Positions 26,244-34,968 of a DNA stretch of 64,000 nt are shown piece by piece (position 1 is the first letter of the stretch; every line of letters begins with the position of its first letter). The notes under the pieces were generated by a model, which made no database searches, had not been told where the DNA came from, and saw only the letters and a list, made by a program, of their open reading frames with translations. A program made the position numbers and the translations under genes. The stretch is from Microbacterium sp. 3J1 (GTDB lineage: Bacteria; Actinomycetota; Actinomycetes; Actinomycetales; Microbacteriaceae): the NCBI RefSeq assembly GCF_001049495.1, contig NZ_CDWI01000011.1:1039903-1103902 (forward strand), written 5' to 3'.

Positions 26244-27760
26244 CCGGCTGAGCAGCCGCCGTCTGGGTTCTCCTTGCACCACTGATCCCACTTCTCGACG
26301 CCCTCGAGGTGCTCCTCGTAGGTCTCGGAGAACTGGGTCTCGCCGGTCGCGAGGTTGACCGTGACGAAGTAGAGCCAGGGGCCGTCGGCGGGGTGCATCG
26401 CCGCGTCGATGGCGGCGTCGCTCGGACTCGCGATCGGCGTGGCGGGCAAGCCGGTGTGGACGTACGTGTTCCACGGGTTCGGGTCCTCGAGCGCCTCGGC
26501 GGAGCTCGACACGACGCCCTCGTGCAGGGAGCCGTAGCCGTACTGCGCCGTCGAGTCCATCTGCAGCAGCATGTCGATGTCGAGTCGGTTCTCGATGACC
26601 CTCGAGACCTTCGGGAAGTCGGCGGTCAGCCCTTCGCGCTGGATGATCGATGCGATCGTCAGCACCCGCTGCGCCTCTTCGGCCGGAACGCCCGCCGCGT
26701 CCAGCGATTCGCGGGTTCGGTCGACCATGCGCTGGATGACCTGCGGGGCCGTCACGCCCGGGTCGAACGTGTACACGGCCGGGAAGAGCCAGCCCTCGAG
26801 GGTCTGGGCGGTGACGCCGTAGACCGAGGGATCGGCCACCGCCGCCTCGAGCTCCTCGATCGGGATGGCCAGCGATTCGGCGATGCCCGGGAGCGAGGAC
26901 GCCACGGTCGCGCCCTCTCCGACGCTCGCCGAGTTCTCGAGCTTGTTGTCCGGATTCTTCAGCGCCTCGAGAGCAGCCTCCGCCGTCATCTTCTCCTGCA
27001 GACGGTAGTTGCCCGGGTAGAAGGTGACGGCGATCCCCTCGTCGACGAGATAGTCGTAGAAGACGTCCTCCGTGCGGGTGACCCCCGCCTCGAACAGCGC
27101 CGTCGACACCGGTCCGCCGGTGTCGCCCTCCTCGATCGTCACGAGCACCTCGCCGGTCGCGATCCCCGGCTCCCAGTCCTTCGGATCGCCCCAGCCGAGC
27201 GTCTCGCTGATCCTGTCGCCGTACGTGTTCCAGGCCCAGACGCCCGCACCGGCGATGCCGCCGACCACCGCGAGCACGATGATCAATGCGACGAGGCATC
27301 CGGTGCGACGCTTCTTCTTCGGCGGCTTCGCTCCGCCGCCCTCGTCGTCGTGGCTGTGGAAGAGGTCCTCGAGGCGTCCGCCCGATGCGGGCACGTCGTC
27401 TGCGAGGGCGCTGTCACGGGGAGCAGCGGTGCCCTCCGTCGAATCCGCGGCCGCGGCGGTCGCGGGCTGCGGCGCCGGGATATCACGCTCGGAGGTCGTG
27501 ACCGGCAGCGCACGCGTCGCGGGCTGTGCGGCGACCTCGTCCGCAGATCGCTCGGAGGGAGAGGTGGACGATACGGCGTCCGGTGAGGGCGCGCCGCTCC
27601 CCCGTGACGCCGCCTCGCGGGCGGCGCGCCGCGATCCCGGTGCGGGTGGAGCGTCGTCCACCGTCGGGATCTGCGGCGTCGGGTCGGGCAGGTTCTCGAA
27701 CAGATCGCCCAGGCGGGCGTGCGGATCGTGCCGCGGCGTCGCACTCTCACGTTCGGGCAT
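26240..27760 (-). CDS. mltG: Endolytic peptidoglycan transglycosylase MltG (YceG-like)
   Basis: A 506-residue MltG, a membrane-anchored lytic transglycosylase that ends nascent glycan strands. Residues 1-150 are a disordered, Pro/Ala/Ser-rich cytoplasmic tail, much longer than in E. coli. A basic KKKRR stop and one membrane helix (about 154-176) follow, then the extracellular YceG domain with the LysM-like part (EEGDTGGPVSTALFEAGV) and the catalytic region IASIIQREGL, where the Glu is residue 376. The later motifs NPWNTYVHTGLPATPIASPS and the C-terminal W..W region are typical. It lies between ruvX and aroE, the usual actinobacterial position. Confidence 0.93.
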   Translation of the reverse strand: MPERESATPRHDPHARLGDLFENLPDPTPQIPTVDDAPPAPGSRRAAREAASRGSGAPSPDAVSSTSPSERSADEVAAQPATRALPVTTSERDIPAPQPATAAAADSTEGTAAPRDSALADDVPASGGRLEDLFHSHDDEGGGAKPPKKKRRTGCLVALIIVLAVVGGIAGAGVWAWNTYGDRISETLGWGDPKDWEPGIATGEVLVTIEEGDTGGPVSTALFEAGVTRTEDVFYDYLVDEGIAVTFYPGNYRLQEKMTAEAALEALKNPDNKLENSASVGEGATVASSLPGIAESLAIPIEELEAAVADPSVYGVTAQTLEGWLFPAVYTFDPGVTAPQVIQRMVDRTRESLDAAGVPAEEAQRVLTIASIIQREGLTADFPKVSRVIENRLDIDMLLQMDSTAQYGYGSLHEGVVSSSAEALEDPNPWNTYVHTGLPATPIASPSDAAIDAAMHPADGPWLYFVTVNLATGETQFSETYEEHLEGVEKWDQWCKENPDGGCSAG

Positions 27761-27762
27761 GG

Positions 27763-28236
27763 TCAGGGTGACTCCTCGTCGAGCGGAACAGTGGCGCCGG
27801 GCGGGTTTCCGGTGCTCTTCTCCGTGTCGATCGCCTGCTGCAGCAGAACCACCGCGGCGATCTGATCCACAATGCTACGAGAGTTCTTCTGAGTTCTGCC
27901 CGAAGATCGCAATGCGGCGTGTGCGGTGACGGTGCTCAGACGCTCGTCGACGAGCCGCACGGCGATCCCGGTGCGCCGCTGCAGCGCGGCCGCGAACTCC
28001 CGCGCGTCGGTCGTGGAGGCGGTGTCCGCACCGCGGAGATTGACCGGAAGCCCGACCACGAACTCGAGTGGCGCGTGTTCCTCGGCGATCGCCGCGAGGC
28101 GGTCGATGGCCTCCTCCGCGCGCGGCACGGTCTCGACCGGCACGGCGAGCATGCCGTCGGGATCGCACCGAGCGACGCCGACGCGCGCCCGGCCGACATC
28201 GACGCCGAGCCGCACGCCGCGACGGAAACCACTCAC
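27763..28236 (-). CDS. ruvX: Holliday junction resolvase-like protein RuvX (YqgF)
   Basis: A 157-residue YqgF/RuvX of the RNase H fold, linked to rRNA 16S 5'-end processing and junction cleavage. Motif I is RLGVDVGRARVGVARCD with the first catalytic Asp, the VVGLPVNLRG strand follows, and RLVDERLSTVTAHAAL holds the conserved Glu; a C-terminal Asp is in SIVDQIAAVVLLQ. The ATG overlaps the alaS stop by 4 bp and the stop is 2 bp before mltG, so the three genes form one unit. Confidence 0.93.
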   Translation of the reverse strand: MSGFRRGVRLGVDVGRARVGVARCDPDGMLAVPVETVPRAEEAIDRLAAIAEEHAPLEFVVGLPVNLRGADTASTTDAREFAAALQRRTGIAVRLVDERLSTVTAHAALRSSGRTQKNSRSIVDQIAAVVLLQQAIDTEKSTGNPPGATVPLDEESP

Positions 28237-30893
28237 GCTGACTGCAGCTCCTGCGCGACGGCCTCGAGCGCAGCCGGGAGCGCGGCCGATTCGGTGCCGC
28301 CGCCCTGCGCCACGTCGTCTCGACCTCCGCCGCCACCGCCCAGGACGGATGCCGCGCGCTTCGCGAGCGCTCCGGCCTTCGCTCCGGCGAGCCGCGCGGC
28401 GTCGTTGGTGGCGACGACCACCACAGGGCGCCCGTTCACCACCGCGCCGAGAGCGACGACGGCCGCATCGGAGCCGAGCCGATCGCGCACGCCGAGGACC
28501 AGTTCCCGCACGTCGTCGGCGGATGCCGCGTCGCCGAGCGACTGCGAGGCCACCCGGAAAGCGCCCACCCGGGCGGCGGCGTCGGCGATGGCCGGGACCT
28601 GCCCGGCCCGTTCCTTGGATTCGAACTGCGCGATGCGCTTCTCGGCGGCCTTGAGGCTCGCGGAGAGATCGGTGATCCGCTCCACGAGCTGGTCACGCGG
28701 GGTCTTGAGCGACGCGGTGAGCTGGGAGACGAGCGCGCGCTCCGCCGCGAGCTCCCGGAAGGCATCCTGCCCGACGAGAGCCTCGATGCGGCGGTTCGAT
28801 GCTCCGACTGACGACTCCCCCACGACGCTGACGAGCCCGATCTCTGCGCTCGTGTTCACATGCGTGCCGGCGCAGAGCTCGCGAGACCACGGGCCGCCGA
28901 TGTCGACCATGCGCACGACATCGCCGTACTTCTCGCCGAAGAGCGCCATCGCGCCGGCTTCCTTGGCCTCGTCGAGCGTCACGATGCGCGTGGTCACCTC
29001 GAGGGCGTCCTGCACCGCGCGGTTCGCGATCTCCTCGATCTCGGTGCGCGTGTCGGTGGACAGCGCCTGAGACCACGAGAAGTCGAAACGCATGTACCCG
29101 GCGCGGTTCAGCGAGCCCGCCTGGGTCGCCGTCGGGCCCAGGGTGTCACGCAGTGCCGCATGCACCAGGTGGGTCGCGGAGTGCGCCTGTCGCGCGGCGC
29201 GGCGGTTGGCCGCATCGACGACCGTCGTCGCGGCGTCGTCGACCGCGACGACACCCCGCGCGACCTCCACCGTGTGGCTGATGAGCCCCGGCACGGGACG
29301 CTGCACGTCGAGGACCTCGAGTTCGAAGCCCGGTCCGACGATCACGCCCTTGTCGGCCACTTGGCCGCCCGACTCGGCGTAGAGCGTCGTCTCGGCCAGC
29401 ACGACCTCGGCGATCTGGCCCTCGGCCGCACTCGTCACGACCTGTCCGTCGACGAGGATGCCCAGGATGCGCGAGTCCACCTCGAGCTCGGTGTAGCCGT
29501 CGAAACCGGTCTCGCCGAGAGCGCGGAGGTCGCGGTAGACCGAGACGTCGGCGAGCTGGCGCTTGCGGTTGCGGGCGTCGGCCTTGGCGCGGGAACGCTG
29601 CTCCTGCATCAGGGAGTCGAACGCGGCGCGGTCGACGTTCAGGCCCGCCTCCTCGGCGACCTCGAGCGTGAGGTCGATCGGGAAGCCGTACGTGTCGTGC
29701 AGGAGGAACGCCTCGCGACCGCTCAGCGCCTGGTCGCCCTTCTTCTTCGTCTCATCGAGAGCGAGGTCGAGGATGGTCGATCCCTGCGCGAGCGTGCGGC
29801 GGAAGGTCTCCTCCTCGGCGAAGGCGGAGGCGGACAGCGTCGACCACTCGGTCTCGAGCTCCGGGTACGCGGACTTCATCGCGTCGCGCGAGGTCGCGAA
29901 CAGCTCGGGGAAGACGGGCTCGTCGACGCCGAGCAGACGCATCGAGCGGACCGTCCGACGCATGAGACGGCGAAGGATGTACCCGCGCCCCTCGTTCGAC
30001 GGGCGGACCCCGTCGGAGAGCAGCATGAGGGAGGACCGCACGTGATCGGCGATCACGCGGAATCGCACGTCGTCCTCGTGCACGGCTCCGTATCGGCGTC
30101 CGGAGAGCTCGACGGCGCGGTCGAGCACCGGGCGCACCTGGTCGGTCTCGTACATGTTCTCGACGCCCTGCTTGAGGAACGCGACGCGCTCGAGCCCCAT
30201 GCCGGTGTCGATGTTCTTCATCGGGAGCTCGCCGACGATGTCGAACTCCGTCTTGCCGCGGATGTTCTCGATGAAGTCCTGCATGAACACGAGGTTCCAG
30301 ATCTCGAGGAACCGCGAGTCGTCCGCCGCAGGACCGCCGTCCTTGCCGTACGCCGGGCCGCGGTCGAAGAAGATCTCCGAGTCGGGTCCTCCGGGGCCGG
30401 GCTGGCCGGTGTTCCAGTAGTTGTCCGCGCGACCGAGCCGCTGGATGCGCTCGGGCTTCAACCCGATGATGTCGCGCCAGATGGATTCCGCCTCGTCATC
30501 GGTCTCGTAGACCGTGACCCAGAGGTCCTTCTCGTCGAAGCCGAGACCGCCGTCGGACTCCGCACTCGTCAGCAGCTCCCACGCGTAGCGGATCGCTCCC
30601 TCTTTGAAGTAGTCGCCGAACGACCAGTTGCCGAGCATCTGGAAGAAAGTGCCGTGGCGCGCGGTGCGCCCCACCTCCTCGATGTCGTTGGTGCGGATGC
30701 ACTTCTGCAGATCGGCGATACGCGGATGCGGCGCGGGGACGACACCCGTCAGGTACGGGATCATCGGCACCATGCCCGCGACGGTGAACAGCAGCGACGG
30801 GTCGTCGCTCACCAGCGATGCGGACGGGACGATGAGGTGGTCGTTCTTCTCGAAGTAGTCGAGGTAGCGCTGCGCGATCTCCGCAGTGTTCAT
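28233..30893 (-). CDS. alaS: Alanyl-tRNA synthetase
   Basis: An 886-residue AlaRS. The aminoacylation domain starts IAQRYLDYFEKNDHLIVPSA and has the class II motif 2 region KCIRTNDIEEVGRTARHGTF. The editing domain has the metal-binding HSATHLVHAALRD and ELCAGTHVNTSAEIG (the CxxxH and HxxxH pairs). The C-terminal DHHA1-type domain ends with a glycine-rich LGGGGGGRDDVAQGGG. Length is normal. The leader contains AAGGA about 14 nt before the ATG. No T-box was seen upstream. Confidence 0.97.
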   Translation of the reverse strand: MNTAEIAQRYLDYFEKNDHLIVPSASLVSDDPSLLFTVAGMVPMIPYLTGVVPAPHPRIADLQKCIRTNDIEEVGRTARHGTFFQMLGNWSFGDYFKEGAIRYAWELLTSAESDGGLGFDEKDLWVTVYETDDEAESIWRDIIGLKPERIQRLGRADNYWNTGQPGPGGPDSEIFFDRGPAYGKDGGPAADDSRFLEIWNLVFMQDFIENIRGKTEFDIVGELPMKNIDTGMGLERVAFLKQGVENMYETDQVRPVLDRAVELSGRRYGAVHEDDVRFRVIADHVRSSLMLLSDGVRPSNEGRGYILRRLMRRTVRSMRLLGVDEPVFPELFATSRDAMKSAYPELETEWSTLSASAFAEEETFRRTLAQGSTILDLALDETKKKGDQALSGREAFLLHDTYGFPIDLTLEVAEEAGLNVDRAAFDSLMQEQRSRAKADARNRKRQLADVSVYRDLRALGETGFDGYTELEVDSRILGILVDGQVVTSAAEGQIAEVVLAETTLYAESGGQVADKGVIVGPGFELEVLDVQRPVPGLISHTVEVARGVVAVDDAATTVVDAANRRAARQAHSATHLVHAALRDTLGPTATQAGSLNRAGYMRFDFSWSQALSTDTRTEIEEIANRAVQDALEVTTRIVTLDEAKEAGAMALFGEKYGDVVRMVDIGGPWSRELCAGTHVNTSAEIGLVSVVGESSVGASNRRIEALVGQDAFRELAAERALVSQLTASLKTPRDQLVERITDLSASLKAAEKRIAQFESKERAGQVPAIADAAARVGAFRVASQSLGDAASADDVRELVLGVRDRLGSDAAVVALGAVVNGRPVVVVATNDAARLAGAKAGALAKRAASVLGGGGGGRDDVAQGGGTESAALPAALEAVAQELQSA

Positions 30894-30954
30894 AGGGGTG
30901 CCAGGTGTCCTTGCGTGCAGGGTGTGGAAGAGGGTCGCGCGAGCGGCGCGAGGG

Positions 30955-31143
30955 TCAGTCGTCGGCAGGCTCGGTGAGCCGCGCCTGCTCCTCGCGGTAT
31001 GCGTCGCCGATGATGGCGGTGAACTCGTTGAACCGGGCGTCGACCTCGGCGAGGATGTCGTGACCGCGCGGGTCCTTGTTCATGAAATGCGCCGCGACGA
31101 AGCCGCCGATCACACCGATCAGGAACCACAGCACGTTCTTCAT
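30955..31143 (-). CDS. Small single-pass membrane protein upstream of alaS
   Basis: A 62-residue protein with an N-terminal membrane helix (about residues 3-20, NVLWFLIGVIGGFVAAHFMN) and a charged cytoplasmic tail. A small membrane protein of unknown function is commonly encoded between rpsD and alaS in actinobacteria, so conservation of position supports it. AAGGA lies 7 nt before the ATG, and a TACGAT hexamer (31184-31189 region) could be its -10, placing it at the head of the alaS-ruvX-mltG-aro unit. YtxH-like general stress proteins have a similar layout, but I cannot assign a family. Confidence 0.72.
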   Translation of the reverse strand: MKNVLWFLIGVIGGFVAAHFMNKDPRGHDILAEVDARFNEFTAIIGDAYREEQARLTEPADD

Positions 31144-31202
31144 GTCGTCATCCTTGCCTTGGACCCGCGAGGGCGCGGTGCCTCCATCGTATGCGGAAAC
31201 GA

Positions 31203-31235
31203 CAGAAGGCGTCGGGGTGACCCCGACGCCTTCTG
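31203..31235 (-). terminator. Strong hairpin terminator downstream of rpsD
   Basis: A perfect 15-bp inverted repeat (CAGAAGGCGTCGGGG / CCCCGACGCCTTCTG) with a 3-nt loop lies 14 bp after the rpsD stop. On the minus strand it is followed by TCGTTTCC, a weak U-tract. It separates rpsD from the downstream alaS unit. Confidence 0.85.
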
Positions 31236-31249
31236 CGGAAAAGCTGAAC

Positions 31250-31879
31250 TCAGCGAGCTGCGTAGTACTCGACGACGAGCTGCACTTCACAGGTCACGGG
31301 GACCTCGGCGCGCTTCGGGCGACGGACCAGGCGAGCCTGGAGCTTGTCGAGCTCGACCTCGAGGTAGCCCGGAACGGGAGGCAGGACCTCGGCGTGACCG
31401 CCGGCCGCTGCGACCTGGAAGGGCTCGGTGCCCTCGCTCTTGGCCTTGACGTGGACGAGCTGACCCGGCTTCACGCGGAAGGACGGGCGGTCGACGAGCT
31501 GGCCGTCGACGAGGATGTGACGGTGCACGACGAGCTGACGAGCCTGTGCCGTGGTGCGGGCGAAGCCCGAACGCACCACGAGGGCGTCGAGACGCATCTC
31601 GAGGAGCTCGACCAGGTTCTCACCGGTCAGGCCCTCGGTGCGGCGAGCCTCGTTGAACGTGTTGCGCATCTGCTTCTCGCGAATGCCGTACTGCTCGCGC
31701 AGACGCTGCTTCTCACGCAGACGGACGGCGTAGTCGCTGTCTGCCTTGCGCTTCGTGCGGCCGTGCTCACCCGGAGCGTAGGGACGCTTCTCGAGGTAGC
31801 GGGCGGCCTTCGGGGTGAGCGGGATGCCGAGTGCGCGGCTGAGGCGCACCTTGCGGCGGTCCTGGGACTTCGTGGTCAC
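31250..31879 (-). CDS. rpsD: 30S ribosomal protein S4
   Basis: A 209-residue S4, primary 16S rRNA binding protein. The N-terminal region (SQDRRKVRLSRALGIPLTPK), the KQRLREQYGIREKQMRN segment and the S4 RNA-binding domain (LEMRLDALVVRSGFARTTAQ, then ARQLVVHRHILVDGQLVD) are complete. The start codon is GTG at 31879, set by AGGA 8 nt upstream. The gene is probably monocistronic: a strong terminator follows and a TAGACT promoter element lies about 145 nt upstream, leaving a long leader with a hairpin that may serve autoregulation. It lacks the zinc-binding cysteines of some S4 paralogues. Confidence 0.97.
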   Translation of the reverse strand: MTTKSQDRRKVRLSRALGIPLTPKAARYLEKRPYAPGEHGRTKRKADSDYAVRLREKQRLREQYGIREKQMRNTFNEARRTEGLTGENLVELLEMRLDALVVRSGFARTTAQARQLVVHRHILVDGQLVDRPSFRVKPGQLVHVKAKSEGTEPFQVAAAGGHAEVLPPVPGYLEVELDKLQARLVRRPKRAEVPVTCEVQLVVEYYAAR

Positions 31880-31902
31880 GAAGTTATCCTTCCGATGACG
31901 CG

Positions 31903-31919
31903 GTCGCGGCTTTCGCGAC
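31903..31919 (-). promoter_or_regulatory. Leader hairpin just upstream of the rpsD ribosome binding site
   Basis: On the minus strand GTCGCG-AAAGC-CGCGAC forms a 6-bp hairpin about 24 nt before the GTG of rpsD, within a leader of about 140 nt. Ribosomal protein genes are often autoregulated through such leaders; a role for S4 binding here is only a guess. Confidence 0.3.
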
Positions 31920-32023
31920 TCGCGGACGTATCACCCGCGTTCTGCCTTGGAGCGCACGCCGGGGCGCCAGCAAGGTGGGGTGTGAACGAGGAGATGCCCG
32001 AAAACTCGGTTTCGAGCCGATCC

Positions 32024-32029
32024 AGTCTA
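32024..32029 (-). promoter_or_regulatory. Putative -10 element for rpsD
   Basis: On the minus strand this reads TAGACT, preceded by a T, in the rarA-rpsD gap. It is the same TTAGACT string found upstream of pyrR in part and the MBL-Rieske gene. A -35 is not evident. Confidence 0.4.
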
Positions 32030-32040
32030 ACAGATACGGA

Positions 32041-33372
32041 TCAGCTGCCGTCGAGGATGCGGCGGATGCGCTCCAGGCGCGCGGAGATGTCGCGTTCCGC
32101 ACCGAGGCTCTTCGGCTCGTAATAGCGCTTGCCCTGCAGTTCGTCGGGAAGGTACTGCTGCGGCAGGATGCCGAACTCGCTGTCATGCGGGTACGCGTAC
32201 CCTCGTCCGTGCCCCAACCGCTTCGCACCCGGGTAGTGGGCGTCGCGCAGGTGCAGGGGCACCCGTCCGAAGCCTCCGGCCCTGATGTCGGCGATGGCGG
32301 CGTTGATCCCCGCGTATGCGGCGTTCGACTTCGCGGTCGTCGCGAGATAGACGGTCGCCTCGGCGAGCGGGATGCGTCCCTCCGGCATGCCGATGAAGGC
32401 GACGGCGTCGGCGGCCGCGACGGCGATCGAGAGCGCCTGCGGGTCGGCGAGACCGACGTCCTCCGACGCGGAGATGACGAGCCGACGCGCGATGAAACGC
32501 GGGTCCTCTCCGGCTTCGATCATCCGCGCGAGGTAGTGGAGAGCCGCGTCGGGGTCGGATCCGCGGATCGACTTGATGAAGGCGCTGATCACGTCGTAGT
32601 GCTCGTCGCCCTGCCTGTCGTAGCGCAGCAGGGCCTTGTCCACCGCCTGCGCCACGTCGTCGGCCGTGGCCTCGGGCGTCGTGCCGTCCTTCGCGTTCGA
32701 CAGCGCCACGGCGGCCGCGGCCTCGAGTCCGGTGAGCGCCCGGCGGGCGTCGCCGGAGGCGAGACGGATCAGTGCGGAGCGCGCGTCGTCGGCCAACGAG
32801 ACGGCGCCGTTGAGTCCGCGGGCGTCCTCGACCGCGCGATCGACGAGCACGGCGATGTCCTCGTCGGTGAGCGGCTGGAGAGTCAGCAGCAGCGACCGCG
32901 ACAGCAGCGGGGAGATCACCGAGAACGACGGGTTCTCGGTCGTCGCTGCGATGAGGATCACCCATCCGTTCTCCACGCCCGGCAGCAGTGCGTCCTGCTG
33001 GGCCTTGGTGAATCGATGGATCTCATCGAGGAAGAGGATCGTCGTCTGACCGTAGAGGTCGCGCTGCGTGATCGCCTCCTGCATCACCTCCCGGACGTCC
33101 TTGACGCCGGCGGTGATCGCCGAGAGCTCGACGAAGCGGCGTCCGGACGAACGGGCGATGGCCTGCGCGAGGGTCGTCTTGCCGGTGCCGGGAGGCCCCC
33201 ACAGGATGATGGACACCGCACCCGGTGATGCGGCCGCCGGATCGGCGAGCGCCACGATGGGCGATCCGGCCCGGAGCAGGTGCTTCTGACCCGCCACCTC
33301 GTCGAGCGAGACGGGGCGCATGCGCACGGCGAGCGGCGTCTGGCCGGAGAGCAGTGCGGATGCGGAGGTCAT
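32041..33372 (-). CDS. rarA: Replication-associated recombination AAA+ ATPase RarA (MgsA)
   Basis: A 443-residue AAA+ protein related to clamp loader subunits and RuvB, acting at stalled forks. Walker A is ILWGPPGTGKTTLAQAIA, Walker B ILFLDEIHRFTKAQQDALLP, sensor 1 ATTENPSFSVISPLLSR, and the C-terminal MgsA region has HYDVISAFIKSIRGSDPDAA and GFGRVPLHLRDAHYPGAKRL. Its ATG at 33372 has no ribosome binding site; instead a TAGCCT hexamer ends exactly 6 nt upstream, suggesting a leaderless mRNA. It is followed by rpsD as in many actinobacteria. Confidence 0.94.
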   Translation of the reverse strand: MTSASALLSGQTPLAVRMRPVSLDEVAGQKHLLRAGSPIVALADPAAASPGAVSIILWGPPGTGKTTLAQAIARSSGRRFVELSAITAGVKDVREVMQEAITQRDLYGQTTILFLDEIHRFTKAQQDALLPGVENGWVILIAATTENPSFSVISPLLSRSLLLTLQPLTDEDIAVLVDRAVEDARGLNGAVSLADDARSALIRLASGDARRALTGLEAAAAVALSNAKDGTTPEATADDVAQAVDKALLRYDRQGDEHYDVISAFIKSIRGSDPDAALHYLARMIEAGEDPRFIARRLVISASEDVGLADPQALSIAVAAADAVAFIGMPEGRIPLAEATVYLATTAKSNAAYAGINAAIADIRAGGFGRVPLHLRDAHYPGAKRLGHGRGYAYPHDSEFGILPQQYLPDELQGKRYYEPKSLGAERDISARLERIRRILDGS

Positions 33373-33378
33373 CAGTCC

Positions 33379-33384
33379 AGGCTA
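33379..33384 (-). promoter_or_regulatory. Putative leaderless -10 element for rarA
   Basis: On the minus strand TAGCCT ends 6 nt before the rarA ATG (TAGCCT-GGACTG-ATG). This spacing would place the transcription start at or next to the A of the start codon. The same arrangement occurs at ruvC. Confidence 0.5.
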
Positions 33385-33510
33385 ACGCCGGACGCCGACA
33401 CCGGGCGAGGCGCGGCCGCCGCGACGACGGCCGGTAGGCTCTCAGGCGACGTTTCCCCTCGGCGCGCGTACTCCGGGCGCCGCTCTTCCACTCCAGCAAG
33501 GGAGCACGGC

Positions 33511-33843
33511 ATGGCCGCACGCGGATCCAAGAGCGCGCAGCAGCGCACCGAGGCGGAGCGCGCGCGACTCCACACGGCCCGCAAGGAGTGGCACGACGGC
33601 CGCATCCGGCGCCGCGTGCGTGACAACACCATCGCGAGCATCGCCGGCGCGGTCATCGTTCTCGCCGCCATCGGCAGCCAGGTCGTGCACGCACAGGTCG
33701 CTCCCACGGCGCCCGAGCCCACGCCGACACCGACCGTCGAGCCGACGGACGCGCCGACCCCGAGCGACACCACGGCGCCCGAACCCATGCCCACCGAGAG
33801 CCCCGTCGACGAGGCACCCGCCGAGGAGACCCCCGCGGGCTGA
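33511..33843 (+). CDS. Small single-pass membrane protein with Pro/Thr-rich C-terminus
   Basis: A 110-residue protein of unknown function. A basic, charged N-terminal half (residues 1-40; AEAERARLHTARKEW-type helix) is followed by one membrane helix (about 41-58, IASIAGAVIVLAAIGSQV) and a C-terminal tail made almost only of Pro, Thr, Glu and Ala (from about residue 63). The layout suggests a cytoplasmic N-terminus and a disordered extracellular tail. GGGAG precedes the ATG, and TAGGCT at 33435-33440 may be the -10. It is divergent from rarA. No family is recognised. Confidence 0.75.
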   Translation: MAARGSKSAQQRTEAERARLHTARKEWHDGRIRRRVRDNTIASIAGAVIVLAAIGSQVVHAQVAPTAPEPTPTPTVEPTDAPTPSDTTAPEPMPTESPVDEAPAEETPAG

Positions 33844-33997
33844 TCGCCGGGCTGCCCTCGGTTCTCACACAGCCCGTCGTCGGCGTGTGAGCGCTTCGCA
33901 CCACACATGTAACGCACCGCGCGATCGCCCGAAACCGGTGACGGCGAGCATGGACGCAGTGAGCACGCCGCTCCCTTCGTCCCCGTGGAGGTCGCCC

Positions 33998-34885
33998 ATG
34001 TCGTACATCAAGCCCGCCGAGCTCGTCACCCGCATGGTGGATGCCGGTGCCTACAAGATCCAGCTGTCCACCCGTGACACCCTCATCCGCGCCTTCATGG
34101 GCGCCGCGATCCTGACGCTCGGTGCCGCCTTCGCCGTGACGGTCTCGACGCAGACCGGGCAGCCGCTGCTCGGAGCCCTGCTCTTCCCGATCGGGTTCGT
34201 CCTCCTGTATCTGCTGGGCTACGACCTGCTGACCGGCGTGTTCACCCTCGCCCCGCTGGCGGTGCTCGACAAGCGCCCGGGCGCGACCATGGGAGCCGTC
34301 CTCCGCAACTGGGGCCTGGTGTTCCTGGGGAACTTCGGCGGCGCGTTCCTCGTCGCGATCCTCATGGCGATCTACTTCACCTACGGATTCTCGACCGAAC
34401 CCAGCGCGGTCGGACTCGCGATCGGCGAGATCGGCCACGGCCGGACGGTCGGGTACGCCGACCACGGCGCGGCGGGCATGCTGACGCTCTTCATCCGCGG
34501 AGTGCTCTGCAACTGGATGGTGTCCACCGCGGTGATCCTCGCCATGGTGTCCGACAACGTGCTCGGCAAGATCGTGGCGATGTGGCTTCCCATCTCGCTC
34601 TTCTTCTACATGGGCTTCGAGCACTCGATCGTGAACATGTTCCTCTTCCCCTCCGGCCTCCTCCTCGGCGCCGACTTCACGATCATGGACTATCTCATCT
34701 GGAACGAGATCCCCACGGTGATCGGCAACCTGGTCGGCGGCCTCCTGCTCGCCGGACTGCCCCTGTATCTGACGTACGGCCGTCCCGCGGCTCGCCGGGT
34801 GAAGACGCCGCGCGTCCGCGTCAGCCGTGCGCCGCACGCCGTCGCGCAGCCGGAGCGCACTCCCGAGACCGCAGGCGTCGCCTGA
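33998..34885 (+). CDS. Formate/nitrite transporter (FNT) family protein, probable nitrite channel
   Basis: A 295-residue membrane protein of the FocA/NirC family, which forms pentameric anion channels. The N-terminal helix (YIKPAELVTRMVDAGAYK) is the usual cytoplasmic FNT lead, followed by about six membrane helices including LGALLFPIGFVLLYLLGYDL, the GVLCNWMV signature and the central pore His region FYMGFEHSIVNMF. The ATG at 33998 follows GGAGG by 6 nt; an upstream in-frame ATG lacks such a site. It sits beside the nirBD operon on the opposite strand, so nitrite uptake or export (NirC-like) is more likely than formate transport; the substrate is inferred from context. Confidence 0.9.
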   Translation: MSYIKPAELVTRMVDAGAYKIQLSTRDTLIRAFMGAAILTLGAAFAVTVSTQTGQPLLGALLFPIGFVLLYLLGYDLLTGVFTLAPLAVLDKRPGATMGAVLRNWGLVFLGNFGGAFLVAILMAIYFTYGFSTEPSAVGLAIGEIGHGRTVGYADHGAAGMLTLFIRGVLCNWMVSTAVILAMVSDNVLGKIVAMWLPISLFFYMGFEHSIVNMFLFPSGLLLGADFTIMDYLIWNEIPTVIGNLVGGLLLAGLPLYLTYGRPAARRVKTPRVRVSRAPHAVAQPERTPETAGVA

Positions 34886-34909
34886 GAGCGGACCGGACCA
34901 GGCCACCGA

Positions 34910-34952
34910 ACGGAAGGGCCGGACGAGCGAATCGCTCATCCGGCCCTTCCGT
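34910..34952. terminator. Bidirectional hairpin terminator between the FNT gene and nnaR
   Basis: An inverted repeat with arms of about 21 nt (ACGGAAGGGCCGGAC... / ...CCGGCCCTTCCGT), one mismatch and a very small loop. It lies 25 bp after the FNT stop and 17 bp after the stop of the convergent HemD-type regulator, and so can end both transcripts. Confidence 0.85.
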
Positions 34953-34968
34953 GTCGTATCCGTGAGGA

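Noticed and set aside
33909..33935. GTAAC and GAAAC 22 bp apart upstream of the FNT gene as a GlnR site
   Set aside because: The consensus needs 11 bp between a- and b-sites; here the intervening position reads CGCGA, so the match is not convincing.
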